Part shown: one piece after another, positions 34,107 through 43,792 of the stretch
How the letters are laid out: each line of letters starts with the position of its first letter
How positions within the stretch are numbered: position 1 is the first letter of the stretch
Notes under the pieces: generated by a model
The model's database searches: none
Seen by the model: the letters and a program-made list of their open reading frames with translations, nothing else
Told to the model about the DNA's origin: nothing
Position numbers and translations under genes: made by a program
Assembly: GCA_963718695.1 (NCBI GenBank)
Contig: OY970371.1
Location: 2,728,001 to 2,792,000, forward strand
Direction of reading: 5' to 3'
DNA length: 64,000 bases
Source: Manganitrophus sp963718695
Lineage (GTDB): Bacteria; Nitrospirota; Nitrospiria; SBBL01; Manganitrophaceae

Positions 34107-34925
34107 CTATTTGCCGGCAAACTCGAAATCGAGCGCTGCTTTTGCGCCGCCGGCCACTTCCACTTCTTTCTTCACAAATCCCAGCTTGGGGTGGAACGCC
34201 TCGACCGTATATTTCCCCGGAGGAACGTCCCCGATGGTGAAGGTCCCATCCTCGCCGACGATGGCATAGTAGGGATTCTCGATCGGTCGGAACCAGACGT
34301 TCATGTAGTTGTGCTGATCGCACTCCACCTTCAGGAAGGAACCTTCCTTCTTGAAGTTGATCGGTTTGATTTTCTCGGTAATCGTTTGGCCCTTTTTGGG
34401 AAGCGGCTTATTGAAGGTGGTGGAGCTCTTCGGCCCGATGATCTCGTAACCATGCGGGTTGTGGAGCACCCCTTCCTTCGACTTCTCTTCGCTCGGATCG
34501 GCATCGTTGTTGGTGAACGAGATCTCACCCTTCTTTACGACCACGCCGACCGCTGCGGAAGGCCCGCCCTCGACCATGAAGCGGCACTGGTCGGCCACCA
34601 CCTTGGTGGCTTCGGGTTTGAACGGTTTTCCTTTTTCGATATTGGTGATGTAGACGACGACATCGGCCAAGGCGCCGCCCTTTACCTTCACATCGTGGCG
34701 GATCCGGGTCATCCCCTCAGATTCAGCACTGCTGCAGAATTTGGCCTGAGGAAACTTGCCCAGATCGAACTTCTCCGGTGGCGGAGGCGTCCCTTTGAAA
34801 GTGATCTTTCCCGACACGGTTCCCCCGCCGGAGACGGGTGCCTCTGCATATTCTGCGAAAACGAACGTCGCAGACAACAGACTGACGGCAACTGTGGTAC
34901 CGAATAGCCTGACAAACCTATTCAT
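34107..34925 (-). CDS. Exported protein with cupredoxin-like and regulatory-like domains
   Basis: A 272-residue exported protein with a signal peptide ending near FVFAEYAEA. The ATG at 34925 has GGAG eight bases upstream, and the longer frame is unsupported. The middle part has a blue-copper-like ligand set: His155/His158 in GVLHNPHGY, then Cys202, His205 and Met208 in ECDQHNYMNVW. It is followed by a carboxypeptidase-regulatory-like beta domain (GEDGTFTIGDVPPGKYTVEA). Related proteins are annotated as methylamine-utilisation or plastocyanin-like. A periplasmic copper electron carrier is plausible, but the C-x2-H-x2-M spacing is shorter than in plastocyanin. Confidence 0.72.
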   Translation of the reverse strand: MNRFVRLFGTTVAVSLLSATFVFAEYAEAPVSGGGTVSGKITFKGTPPPPEKFDLGKFPQAKFCSSAESEGMTRIRHDVKVKGGALADVVVYITNIEKGKPFKPEATKVVADQCRFMVEGGPSAAVGVVVKKGEISFTNNDADPSEEKSKEGVLHNPHGYEIIGPKSSTTFNKPLPKKGQTITEKIKPINFKKEGSFLKVECDQHNYMNVWFRPIENPYYAIVGEDGTFTIGDVPPGKYTVEAFHPKLGFVKKEVEVAGGAKAALDFEFAGK

Positions 34926-35162
34926 CTGTTTATCTCCTTTTTTAAGGTAGTGATACATCAGAGAGCCCCAAGGCTCCCTCGTTACCTGATTCATACGGAC
35001 CGATTGTTTCAGGTGAATGATGGAAAACGCCTTGGATGTTGTTACGCGTTGCGCTTCCACAAGTGCAGGGAGGATTATTTTTCCCCATACAGACGATACC
35101 AAATTAAGCCCCACTCCCCCGCCGCCGTGGAAGGCATCTGTAACGCCTTCTGCCTTGCATCG

Positions 35163-35219
35163 TACCCTGATGACTCAGGTCGGACGCCGCGCCTGAAAAG
35201 CGCGGTCCGAATAAGGGTA
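35163..35219 (-). promoter_or_regulatory. Structured 5' leader with two mutually exclusive helices
   Basis: TACCCT (35163-35168) can pair with AGGGTA (35214-35219), enclosing a strong hairpin (35181-35209). Alternatively CCTGA (35166-35170) can pair with TCAGG (35175-35179). The two choices share bases 35166-35168. It lies right after the predicted transcription start of the cupredoxin-like gene, within a leader of about 300 bases. No known riboswitch class was recognised. Confidence 0.4.
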
Positions 35220-35231
35220 TGAAGCTGCCCC

Positions 35232-35261
35232 ATCATATTTAAAATGGTTGACACTTGTCAA
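35232..35261 (-). promoter_or_regulatory. Probable sigma70 promoter of the cupredoxin-like gene
   Basis: On the minus strand TTGACA (35256-35261) and TATGAT (35232-35237) are 18 bases apart. The start codon lies 300 bases downstream, leaving a long leader. The 523-base spacer 34926-35448 otherwise holds the structured leader and a terminator-like palindrome, and no gene. Confidence 0.6.
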
Positions 35262-35393
35262 GAACCTTTTCAAGATTTTCTTGTCATGAAACAGACGATC
35301 CATCGATCCGGAAAGAGCAAAAAGAGTCTTTTATTATCCATTTTCGATCTGCGTGATTGATTAAAAATCGCGCTGAAAAAATCAGGGAGGGAA

Positions 35394-35426
35394 CCTGGAG
35401 ATGCCCTCGCGAGGGGCATCTCCAGG
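35394..35426 (-). terminator. Terminator-like palindrome after the DUF4091 gene
   Basis: CCTGGAGATGCCC (35394-35406) and GGGCATCTCCAGG (35414-35426) form a 13-bp perfect stem. It sits about 20 bases after the stop codon. A T-rich stretch follows only some 12 bases later on the minus strand, so the call is moderate. Confidence 0.55.
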
Positions 35427-35448
35427 CATGAGGTCCGCTCTTTAGGGT

Positions 35449-38400
35449 TTAAGGAGCGGCGGTGACTTTAAAGTTATCGAAAGCGGTGGCGAACGCCGAG
35501 GCCGCATAGGAGCGGATTCCGGCGAAATTCCCGGCAGTCAGGGAGGTGTCGTTGAGGGTGATCGCCGGTGTCGTCTCTCCGGCAAAGTAGACGCTGAGCG
35601 CGTTTCCCTTGACCACCAGCCGGAGCCGGTAGAAGGTGTTATAGGAAAGCGTTCGCGTCGCCGTTCCTATTGAGGTATAAACACCATTCACCTTCTTGAA
35701 CAGAACGATGTTCCCCAGACCCGGATCGATGCGCGCATAGTAGAAGTTCCCCGCAGCCGACCAGCGGGCCATCACCCCGCAGCTGCTGCCGTTGGCGGTC
35801 ACCCGGCAATCGGCCGATACATCCTGATTCGCTCCAACCGACTGGGTCGAGTGTGCCTCCTGGCTGGCGGTATCGACATTGCGGACCAAGTTCCCGTTGA
35901 TGTCGAAGTCAACCATATACTCGTTCCAGTTGCTTCCGAGCGTCGTCGAATTGGTCCGATCAAACGAGTCGTTAAACGAATTGCTCGCGGAGGAAACCCC
36001 GTTGAAGTTATCAAACGAGGTGCTCCCGGCCGCAGTGGCGTAGGAGCGGATTCCGGCGAAATTCCCGGCAGTCAGGGAGGTGTCGTTGAGGGTGATCGCC
36101 GGGGTTGTTTCCCCGGCAAAGTAGACGCTGAGCGCGCTTCCCTTGACCACCAGCCGGAGCCGGTAGAAGGTGTTATAGGAAAGCGTTCGCGTCGCCGTTC
36201 CTATTGAGGTATAAACACCATTCACCTTCTTGAACAGAACGATGTTCCCCAGACCCGGATCGATGCGCGCATAGTAGAAGTTCCCCGCAGCCGACCAGCG
36301 GGCCATGACCCCGCAGCTGTTGCCGCTGGCGGTCACCCGGCAATCGGCCGATACATCCTGATCCGGTCCGATCGACCGGGTCCACTGCGCTTCCTGGCTG
36401 GCGGTATCGACATTGCGGACCAAGTTCCCGTTGATGTCGAAGTCAACCATATACTCGTTCCAGTTACTTCCGAGCGTCGTCGAATTGGTCCGATCAAACG
36501 AATCGCTGACGTTCGCGGGGGGCGGCGGGGGAGGCGGGGTGGGGACCGTCACCGTCAGCGCGAGGGTTGCCTGACGGAGCAAGGTTCCGGAGCTCCCTCT
36601 CACCGTGACGGAATAACTTCCCGCCGGGAGCGTGGCCAGCGTCTGCACATTCATCGCGGCCGCGCCCGATCCATTGACCGGTGGGGTCACCGAGGGACTG
36701 CCATAGCTGCAGGTCACCCCCGGATTGGAAGTCGTACAGGTCAGTGCGACCGGAGAATTAAAGCTGTTTAAGGAGGAAACCGTCACGGAGGAAGCCGCCG
36801 CCCCGCCGGCCGTAGAACTGACCGAGGCGGGCGAGACGCTCAATTGAAAATCGGGGGCCGGCCTGACGGTCAGGGTGAATGTCGCCGGGTGGGAGAGGTC
36901 TCCCGCCGCTCCGTTCACCGTAATCGTATGGTTTCCGACCGGTGTCGTCGCCTGCGTTCTCACCGTCAGGGTGGAAGAAGCGTTGCCGTTGATCGGCGGC
37001 GTGACGGTAGAGGGAGTGTAGCTGCAGGTCACCGTCGGGTGGGAGGCGTTGCAACCGATTCCGACGGAAGCGTTGAAACCGTCTTTTGAAGAGATCGTCA
37101 CGGTCGATGTCGCGGCAGTCCCGACCACTACCGAGGCGGAGGTCGGAGCGGCGGCGATCGTGAAATCGGGCTGCGCAGAGAGGACCTTGGCCAATTCTTC
37201 TCTGGCGCGGAGCAGACCGGTGCTGGAGGTCGGACTCCCCGGGTTTTTATTCCAGACGTAGGTGATCATTTTCTTCACCCCATCCGCCGGATCGACCGCG
37301 GCCATGTAGGGATCTAGAATGTTCGCCTTGATCCAGGCCTTTCCGTCGAGACCATCCTGTTCCTTTTTCGCTTCGACCAGGGTGAGATATTCGTAATCTT
37401 CAATTCCCTCCCGCAGCATCTTCAGCCGGATGCTCGGAATCGGGATATGCTTGGTCCCGCCGATCTTGTCGGGGCGGCCGGGATAGAAAAAAGTGCCGTC
37501 GCCGTTCCCGCTGAAGTAGTAGATGTTCTTCCAGGGATCGTTGGCCGGGAATTGATAGGCGTAGACGGTGTCAAAATAGAGCTGCGTACCGGGGCCTGAC
37601 ACAGCGTAGCCGATCTGGTATTGGTAGGTCAGCCATTCAAAGGCCCGGCTGTAGATCGCCGGAAGATCGGCCATCGGCGTGGGGTATCCGGTCTCCGACC
37701 CGCCGCAGCCGTGGCTGCCGCAGGCATGATACCACCAGAGCTCCTTTCCGGCGGTGATGATCGTGTCATAGCTGCGCCGAAGGTTGGTATTAAAGGGAAA
37801 ACCGCCCGTCGGCTTTCCATTCATCCAGCTGTTCGGAACGGTCCAGATATCGAGGTACCGCGTATAATCGGGAACCTTTAAATAGTTGGTAAAACACTCT
37901 TCGCTCGCTTGCCGGCTGCTGGTAATCATGATGGGGATGTTGATGGCGTTGTCTTTGAAAAACTTCGCCTTCTGGTAAACATCTCTCCAGGCGGTCGAGG
38001 CGGTGCCGCTGTAATTTCGGTCGCACCGCCGCACCCCGCTCACCGAGGGAAAGGGGGGCTCATCCCAGAGATAATAGAAGAGCTGAGACTTCCAGCCCAT
38101 GTCGTTGATGTGATCCATGTAATCCCGATAATAAGCGACCGTCTCAACACCGGTCGTGCTCAGTCCCGTTCCATCCCGCATCCGAGCGCGGGTGAGCTTC
38201 GTTCCCGGGAGTTTGCTGTTCGGGAGGAGATCCGGATTTCCGCCGCTGAGAAACTCCGGGTACCGCTGATTGCAGGTGGTCGAGATCGTCGGGAGCGACC
38301 AATTGATCCCTCCGAGACTGTTGTTCCAAACCGGCCTCGGCCAAATAACATTTTCATTCGAGACACGATGGAGCAGCATCTCCTTGGTATAAAGACAGAT

Positions 38401-39162
38401 GATCTCCCAGTACTTGTCGTCCCCGACGGTAGCGGTGCCGTAATGGCCTGTCTTCGCCTCGCCGATTCCGACGGCGTAGGCCGTCTTGAGGGAAGGGATG
38501 GAGGGAAGATCGAAATTGCGGACCGTCAACTGAATCGGGATATTGGCGGCGACGGCGCTCCCGAGCGTCACCTGGGCCGTCCCCTTGTAGATGCCGGCGG
38601 GGGTTCCCTGCGGGATATACACATCGACCCAGATTCCCTGCTTCTGATTTGCGGCAACGTTAAATGGAAAGGCCGGCGCGGTCTCTCCCGGCATCCGCCG
38701 GACTTCGCCGAAATATTCATCAACCTTGGGGACCAGACCGTCCGGCCAGAGTCCCAGCTTTCCTTCCGAAGAAGAGGTGGAGGTGACGGGGAGGTAATGT
38801 TCGCGGTACAGGACGATATTCTTCGGCCGGCCGTTGGCGAGCGCGGCAATGACGTTCCCCCGGCTGTCGGAAAGATCGCTGATTGTAACATTGACTTGAG
38901 AGAGTGCGGTGGCGGAGGCGGCAATGAAAATTTGGAATGGCTCAAATTCGTTTCGCCCGGCGGAGAGGGTCACCCCGCCTTGGCTGCATCCGGTGCGGGT
39001 GCAAAGATCGATTCCGGCAGGGACGGGGTCTCCGGTCGTCCCGCTGTTGGCCTGGCGGAGCTTGACCATCCCGGTATCCCACCAGATCGTCTGCGCTTCT
39101 GCAAAACCGATCGAGATGAAAAAAGAACTGACCAGAATCACCCACTGCTGCCATCGGTTCAT
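35449..39162 (-). CDS. Large secreted DUF4091 protein with Ig-like and tandem C-terminal beta domains
   Basis: A 1237-residue exported protein. The ATG at 39162 follows GGAG by five bases and gives a signal peptide ending SIGFAEA. Residues about 20-660 contain a DUF4091/glycoside-hydrolase-like region (IRLKMLREGIEDYEYLTLVE is its C-terminal hallmark) with a beta-sandwich before it. Two Ig-like repeats follow (PDFTIAAAPTSASVVVG, PDFQLSVSPASVSSTAGG) and a proline linker. The end consists of two nearly identical domains of about 178 residues starting DSFDRTNSTTLGSNWNEY, of the concanavalin-like type. It is probably a polysaccharide-active or surface protein. No catalytic pair is assigned. Confidence 0.78.
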   Translation of the reverse strand: MNRWQQWVILVSSFFISIGFAEAQTIWWDTGMVKLRQANSGTTGDPVPAGIDLCTRTGCSQGGVTLSAGRNEFEPFQIFIAASATALSQVNVTISDLSDSRGNVIAALANGRPKNIVLYREHYLPVTSTSSSEGKLGLWPDGLVPKVDEYFGEVRRMPGETAPAFPFNVAANQKQGIWVDVYIPQGTPAGIYKGTAQVTLGSAVAANIPIQLTVRNFDLPSIPSLKTAYAVGIGEAKTGHYGTATVGDDKYWEIICLYTKEMLLHRVSNENVIWPRPVWNNSLGGINWSLPTISTTCNQRYPEFLSGGNPDLLPNSKLPGTKLTRARMRDGTGLSTTGVETVAYYRDYMDHINDMGWKSQLFYYLWDEPPFPSVSGVRRCDRNYSGTASTAWRDVYQKAKFFKDNAINIPIMITSSRQASEECFTNYLKVPDYTRYLDIWTVPNSWMNGKPTGGFPFNTNLRRSYDTIITAGKELWWYHACGSHGCGGSETGYPTPMADLPAIYSRAFEWLTYQYQIGYAVSGPGTQLYFDTVYAYQFPANDPWKNIYYFSGNGDGTFFYPGRPDKIGGTKHIPIPSIRLKMLREGIEDYEYLTLVEAKKEQDGLDGKAWIKANILDPYMAAVDPADGVKKMITYVWNKNPGSPTSSTGLLRAREELAKVLSAQPDFTIAAAPTSASVVVGTAATSTVTISSKDGFNASVGIGCNASHPTVTCSYTPSTVTPPINGNASSTLTVRTQATTPVGNHTITVNGAAGDLSHPATFTLTVRPAPDFQLSVSPASVSSTAGGAAASSVTVSSLNSFNSPVALTCTTSNPGVTCSYGSPSVTPPVNGSGAAAMNVQTLATLPAGSYSVTVRGSSGTLLRQATLALTVTVPTPPPPPPPANVSDSFDRTNSTTLGSNWNEYMVDFDINGNLVRNVDTASQEAQWTRSIGPDQDVSADCRVTASGNSCGVMARWSAAGNFYYARIDPGLGNIVLFKKVNGVYTSIGTATRTLSYNTFYRLRLVVKGSALSVYFAGETTPAITLNDTSLTAGNFAGIRSYATAAGSTSFDNFNGVSSASNSFNDSFDRTNSTTLGSNWNEYMVDFDINGNLVRNVDTASQEAHSTQSVGANQDVSADCRVTANGSSCGVMARWSAAGNFYYARIDPGLGNIVLFKKVNGVYTSIGTATRTLSYNTFYRLRLVVKGNALSVYFAGETTPAITLNDTSLTAGNFAGIRSYAASAFATAFDNFKVTAAP
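35511..36501. repeat. Near-identical direct repeat inside the DUF4091 gene (534-bp period)
   Basis: The copy at 35511-35967 is repeated at 36045-36501 with only scattered base changes. The period is 534 bases (178 codons), so the frame is kept. High DNA identity points to a recent duplication or gene conversion of one carbohydrate-binding-like domain. Confidence 0.9.
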
Positions 39163-39364
39163 GCGCGCTCCGTACATAAAGGTTTGGGATGAAGACAAAG
39201 CGCAAGCATACCAAAACGTGATCTATCCGCTATTGGGTAATCGCTCTAATTCCTTTTGATATTCTCCTTAGAGTCAGATCAATCGGAACAATAGGAGGGA
39301 GATACTCTAATGGAAGGCCGGACTGGGATGATGAAAATGAATTGAAAAACGTGCAGAAGATTTC

Positions 39365-39406
39365 CTTTCGCCTTTTTCGTGTGACCGGAATCACACAAGG
39401 CGAAAG
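39365..39406. repeat. Inverted repeat upstream of the DUF4091 gene
   Basis: CTTTCGCCTT (39365-39374) pairs with AAGGCGAAAG (39397-39406), with an inner GTGTGA/TCACAC stem around a CCGGAA loop. It lies downstream of the MCE gene, with no strong T tract. It may be a terminator or operator. The rest of 39163-39444 shows no gene. Confidence 0.4.
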
Positions 39407-39444
39407 TGGCTCATCTCTTTTTCGAAGACCGGCGCAGGCGTCCT

Positions 39445-40902
39445 TTAAAAGGCCGCCGTGGCCATGGAGCCGATGAGATATTTCAGATCATCATCTTCAA
39501 ACCGGAGCCCGGCGCCGATGAAAAAGGTATTCAGATCATTGTTGAGGATCTGGTCATAGCCGGCTTCGAAAGTGATGTATTTAAAGAGGGTATAGGCGGT
39601 GGTCAACTTCAGATGCGCCCGCTCGGACAAGGGATCGTCGCTGTTGAAATCCCAAACGTCGACGCTGACCCGGAAGGCCTCATTAAATAAAAAGTAGTCG
39701 GCCCCCGCGCCGAAGGTGTTCTCAACCAGACCGATCCGGAGACCGAGGTTGGAAACCCGCTTTCCGAAGAGGGCGGAGAGCTTTAACCGGCGCTGCGTCT
39801 CCAGCTCGGTGATGGTGCTCGGCACCCCGTCGGTGGTGATGACCGTGGTTTTCTCTCGGACGCTCCCCCGCGGATCATCCACAATCTCCACCCGGTAGAA
39901 TTTGTCGGCGCGGGGTTGAAGTTGAATCGTGAAATAGCCTTTATTTTGGCTCTCCTGAAGCTGATATTCGTTTCGGAAGCCGACATGGGTCCGGAATTTT
40001 TCGATCCGGCCGACCGCGTTGCCGATCCCTTCCAGGGCGCTGTTGATATTTTCGTAGGCGCTCTCATCGGTGAAGAGCTTCCCAATGGTTCCCTCTCCCC
40101 GCTCGACCTTGGCCGTCAGTGTCTCCACCCCCTTCAACGAGCTGCCGAGGTCATCCAGGGCGCGGGTCAGCTTCTCATAGGCCTCTTCATCGTTGATCAA
40201 CTTGCCGAGGGTCCCCTCGCCGCGTTCCATCTTTTGGGCCATCCGGGTGAGACTCTCCACGAGCTCATTTCCCTGTTCTTTGAGCGACTGCGAGAACGAC
40301 TCGAAATTGTTGATCGAGCGACTGAGCGGATCCCGATTGGCTTGAACCCAATCGTTTACCCCCTTGGTGAGCCCCTTGGCATTTTCCAAAACTTCCTTTA
40401 GATTTTGTTTTCCTTCCTCGCTCCCGAGCACTTCACGGAGCGACGCGGTCACCGCTTTCACATCGTCGGCGATGCTTGAAAAGCGGGACATCAGATTTTC
40501 CAGATCGGGGGCCGCCTCTTGAATCGAGATCGTCTCCCCATCTTTCCAGAAATCGCTCTCCTTGCCCGGAACAATTTCGATAAACCGATCACCGAGAAGC
40601 CCTTCGGATCGGATCGCGGCATGTCCCCCCTTCTTGATCTTCACCTCCGAATCGATCTTAAAGACGACCTTCGCGCCTCCCTCGACCAACTCGATGCTCT
40701 CGACCTTACCGACCTCCACCCCCGCCACCCTCACCGGCGCCCGCTTATCAAGACCTGATGCAGAGGGGAAGACTGCGTTGAGGCGATACCCATCTTCCTG
40801 AAGGAAGGCAAATCCGCCGACCTTAAAAGTCATATAAGTGAGGAGAATAAGACCGGCGAGGACTGCGATTCCGACCTTCGCTTCAGTGGTGATTCCCTTC
40901 AA
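39445..40902 (-). CDS. mlaD: MlaD-family (MCE) protein with C-terminal beta-barrel-like domain
   Basis: A 485-residue protein. An N-terminal membrane helix (about 9-27) is followed by the MCE domain (about 35-115; GLDKRAPVRVAGVEVGKV, EGLLGDRFIEI). A long helical region with repeats MERGEGTLGKLINDEEAYEK and a shorter VERGEGTIGKLF version spans about 190-295. The last 185 residues alternate polar and hydrophobic residues like an outer-membrane beta-barrel (GLRIGLVENTFGAGADYFLF, TFFIGAGLRF) and end in phenylalanine. It follows mlaE and mlaF in one operon. In Mla systems MCE proteins move phospholipids across the periplasm. The C-terminal domain suggests this one may reach the outer membrane by itself. 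Confidence 0.82.
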   Translation of the reverse strand: MKGITTEAKVGIAVLAGLILLTYMTFKVGGFAFLQEDGYRLNAVFPSASGLDKRAPVRVAGVEVGKVESIELVEGGAKVVFKIDSEVKIKKGGHAAIRSEGLLGDRFIEIVPGKESDFWKDGETISIQEAAPDLENLMSRFSSIADDVKAVTASLREVLGSEEGKQNLKEVLENAKGLTKGVNDWVQANRDPLSRSINNFESFSQSLKEQGNELVESLTRMAQKMERGEGTLGKLINDEEAYEKLTRALDDLGSSLKGVETLTAKVERGEGTIGKLFTDESAYENINSALEGIGNAVGRIEKFRTHVGFRNEYQLQESQNKGYFTIQLQPRADKFYRVEIVDDPRGSVREKTTVITTDGVPSTITELETQRRLKLSALFGKRVSNLGLRIGLVENTFGAGADYFLFNEAFRVSVDVWDFNSDDPLSERAHLKLTTAYTLFKYITFEAGYDQILNNDLNTFFIGAGLRFEDDDLKYLIGSMATAAF

Positions 40903-40944
40903 AGGATCTCCTTATAGAAGTGAGTAAGGGATGAGAAATAGGAA

Positions 40945-41739
<795 letters not shown>

Positions 41740-41758
41740 GACCCTTCCTCCCCCTAAA

Positions 41759-42529
41759 TCATTCAAAGAGAAAGGCGGTCAGAAAATAGTCGGAGATTAA
41801 AATCAACATCTCCGCGATGACGACGGCGCCGGTGGTCGCCCGACCGACCCCCTCGGCCCCTCCTTGCGTATTAAATCCCTTGTAGCAGCTGATCGTTGCG
41901 ATGAGGGTGCCGAAAACCATCGCCTTCAAGAGCCCTCCCCAGATATCGGTCGGCTCCAGGTACTGAATCGTCCGGCGGATATAAATCCCCGGATTCGCCT
42001 CCATCATCTGAACCGAGATCAGATACCCTCCGATGATGCCGATGAAATCCGAAAAAACGGTCAGGAGCGGAAGCATCAACATCCCTGCGAGTAATCTTGG
42101 CGTAACAAGAAATTGGACCGGATCGACCGCCAGCGATGCCAGGGCATCGATCTGCTCGGTCACCTTCATTGTCCCCAGCTCGGCCGCCATCGCCGCCCCC
42201 GCGCGCCCCGCCACGATCAGGCCGGTCAGCACCGGACCGAGCTCCCGCGTCATTGAAAGGGCCACGACCGTCCCCACCAGCCCTTCGGCATTAAAGCGCT
42301 GAAACCCGGTGTAGCTCTGAAGCGCCAGAACCATCCCGGTGAAGGTGGCGGTGATCAGAACGACCGGAATCGATTCGACCCCCACCGCCTCCATCTGCCG
42401 GGCGATGTTTCGAAAACGAAGCGGAGGGCGAAACGTCCAGAGAAAGGCTTTGAAGAAGAGGAGGGAAATCGCCCCCATCTCCGTCAGAAAACCAAGAAGC
42501 CAGCTTCCTATTTTTTCGAAGTAGCGCAT
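41759..42529 (-). CDS. mlaE: ABC transporter permease, MlaE type
   Basis: A 256-residue MlaE/YrbE permease with about five or six membrane helices. The family motifs are VVLITATFTGMVLALQ, LGPVLTGLIVAGRAGAAMAAELGTM (which couples to the ATPase) and ALASLAVDPVQFLVTPRL. GFNTQGGAEGVGRATTGAVV is near the end. The ATG at 42529 matches the family N-terminus, although no ribosome site is clear. The frame extends to a GTG at 42604 that overlaps the end of alr. The extension contains CGTTCGGCGTGAAA, similar to an intergenic stretch near 28385, arguing against coding. Confidence 0.9.
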   Translation of the reverse strand: MRYFEKIGSWLLGFLTEMGAISLLFFKAFLWTFRPPLRFRNIARQMEAVGVESIPVVLITATFTGMVLALQSYTGFQRFNAEGLVGTVVALSMTRELGPVLTGLIVAGRAGAAMAAELGTMKVTEQIDALASLAVDPVQFLVTPRLLAGMLMLPLLTVFSDFIGIIGGYLISVQMMEANPGIYIRRTIQYLEPTDIWGGLLKAMVFGTLIATISCYKGFNTQGGAEGVGRATTGAVVIAEMLILISDYFLTAFLFE

Positions 42530-42600
42530 AAGAAACGAAATGACGTTCGGCGTGAAATCCTTATTATAGGTCTTATCGGTCCGATACGACCTATATTGCC

Positions 42601-43737
42601 TCACCTCTCCTTGTATATTCTAGGAACCCGCTCCCCAATCCCGCAGAGGATCTCATACGGGATGGTATCGGCCAGATGAGCCAGCTCATCGGCCCAGATC
42701 GCTTCGCTTCCTTCTTCCCCGATCACCGTGACCCAATCGCCGACATGAAGCGAAGGGACTTCGGTGACATCGAGCATCGTCATATCCATGCAGATCCGGC
42801 CCACCACCGGCACCCGTCGCTCTTTGGCGATCATCACGCCGCGATTCGAGAGAAGACGCGGATAACCGTCGGCATACCCGATCGACACGGTCGCAATCAG
42901 GCTCTCCCGCCGGGTGAAGAAGGTCCGTCCGTAACTGATGGAAGTCTCCGCGGGAACTTTTTTCACTGCGATGACCCGGGCCCGAAGCTGCAGAATCGGC
43001 CTAAGCGGAATCTGCGTCTCTTCCTCTAAAGGCGAATACCCGTAGAGCATCAATCCCGGCCGGACCAAATTAAAGTGCGCCGCGCCGAAGTGCATAATAG
43101 CAGCGCTGTTGGCCAGATGGCAATAGCGGATTTTCGTTTTCGCCTTTTGAAGGGCGGTCCAGATTTTCTTCAGCGCCTCAAACTGTTTGCGGGCGAAAGA
43201 GAGATCCTTCAGGTCGGCATCGGCAAAGTGGGTCAGAATCCCTTCCACCCGAATCCCTTCCTGCTCCGTCGCCGTTTGGATAAACGGGAGGGCTTCGGAA
43301 ACCGGCAACCCGATGCGTCCCATGCCGGTATCGAGTTTGACGTGGACATTCACCCGCTTCCCCCGACGCACGGCGTACCGGCTCAGAGCGGTGAGCGACG
43401 CCACATCGAAGAGAAGGGGGGTCAGTTGGTATCGGACGATTTCCGGGATCTGCTCGATCGGGCAGCCGGTCATCAACAAAATCGGATGGGTGATCCCGGC
43501 CTTCCGAAGTTGGATCGCTTCCTCCAGGTAGGCAACGCCCAGCAATGAGATGCCGAGCGAGGGTTTCTTTCCCACCAAAAATTGCGCAATCGGGACCGCG
43601 CCATGACCATAGGCGTTCGCCTTGATGACCGCCAAGATTTCTCTCCGGCCGATCCGCCGCTTAACCTGCTGGAGATTTCGGCGCAATGCCGAAAGATCAA
43701 TCTCCGCCACGCCGGCCGACCGACTTCGAACGTCCAT
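42601..43737 (-). CDS. alr: Alanine racemase
   Basis: Alr converts L-alanine to D-alanine for peptidoglycan using pyridoxal phosphate. The 378-residue protein has the PLP-lysine motif AVIKANAYGHG near residue 40 and the substrate-binding DTGMGRIGLP. The C-terminal beta domain carries the catalytic tyrosine in SISYGRTF and VGRICMDMTMLDV. The ATG at 43737 with GGGGG six bases upstream gives a normal N-terminus. It heads the mlaEFD operon here, the next gene starting about 70 bases downstream. Confidence 0.96.
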   Translation of the reverse strand: MDVRSRSAGVAEIDLSALRRNLQQVKRRIGRREILAVIKANAYGHGAVPIAQFLVGKKPSLGISLLGVAYLEEAIQLRKAGITHPILLMTGCPIEQIPEIVRYQLTPLLFDVASLTALSRYAVRRGKRVNVHVKLDTGMGRIGLPVSEALPFIQTATEQEGIRVEGILTHFADADLKDLSFARKQFEALKKIWTALQKAKTKIRYCHLANSAAIMHFGAAHFNLVRPGLMLYGYSPLEEETQIPLRPILQLRARVIAVKKVPAETSISYGRTFFTRRESLIATVSIGYADGYPRLLSNRGVMIAKERRVPVVGRICMDMTMLDVTEVPSLHVGDWVTVIGEEGSEAIWADELAHLADTIPYEILCGIGERVPRIYKER

Positions 43738-43792
43738 CTTTATCCCCCTGCTCAATCCCGACCCCCGCCGGCCCGACCGCTCCAATTCCTTT

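Noticed and set aside
33939..34907. A 322-codon plus-strand frame
   Set aside because: Antisense to the cupredoxin-like gene and running through a terminator.
35161..35222. Hammerhead-like core on the plus strand (CTGATGA ... GAATA) or a fluoride-riboswitch-like CTGATGACTC
   Set aside because: The hammerhead GAAA core and third stem are missing and the fluoride aptamer's 5' half is absent; kept only as an unclassified structured leader on the minus strand.
37909..39192. A 427-codon open frame on the plus strand
   Set aside because: It is the complement of the DUF4091 gene, which has a signal peptide and known domains; the GC-rich third positions keep the opposite frame open.
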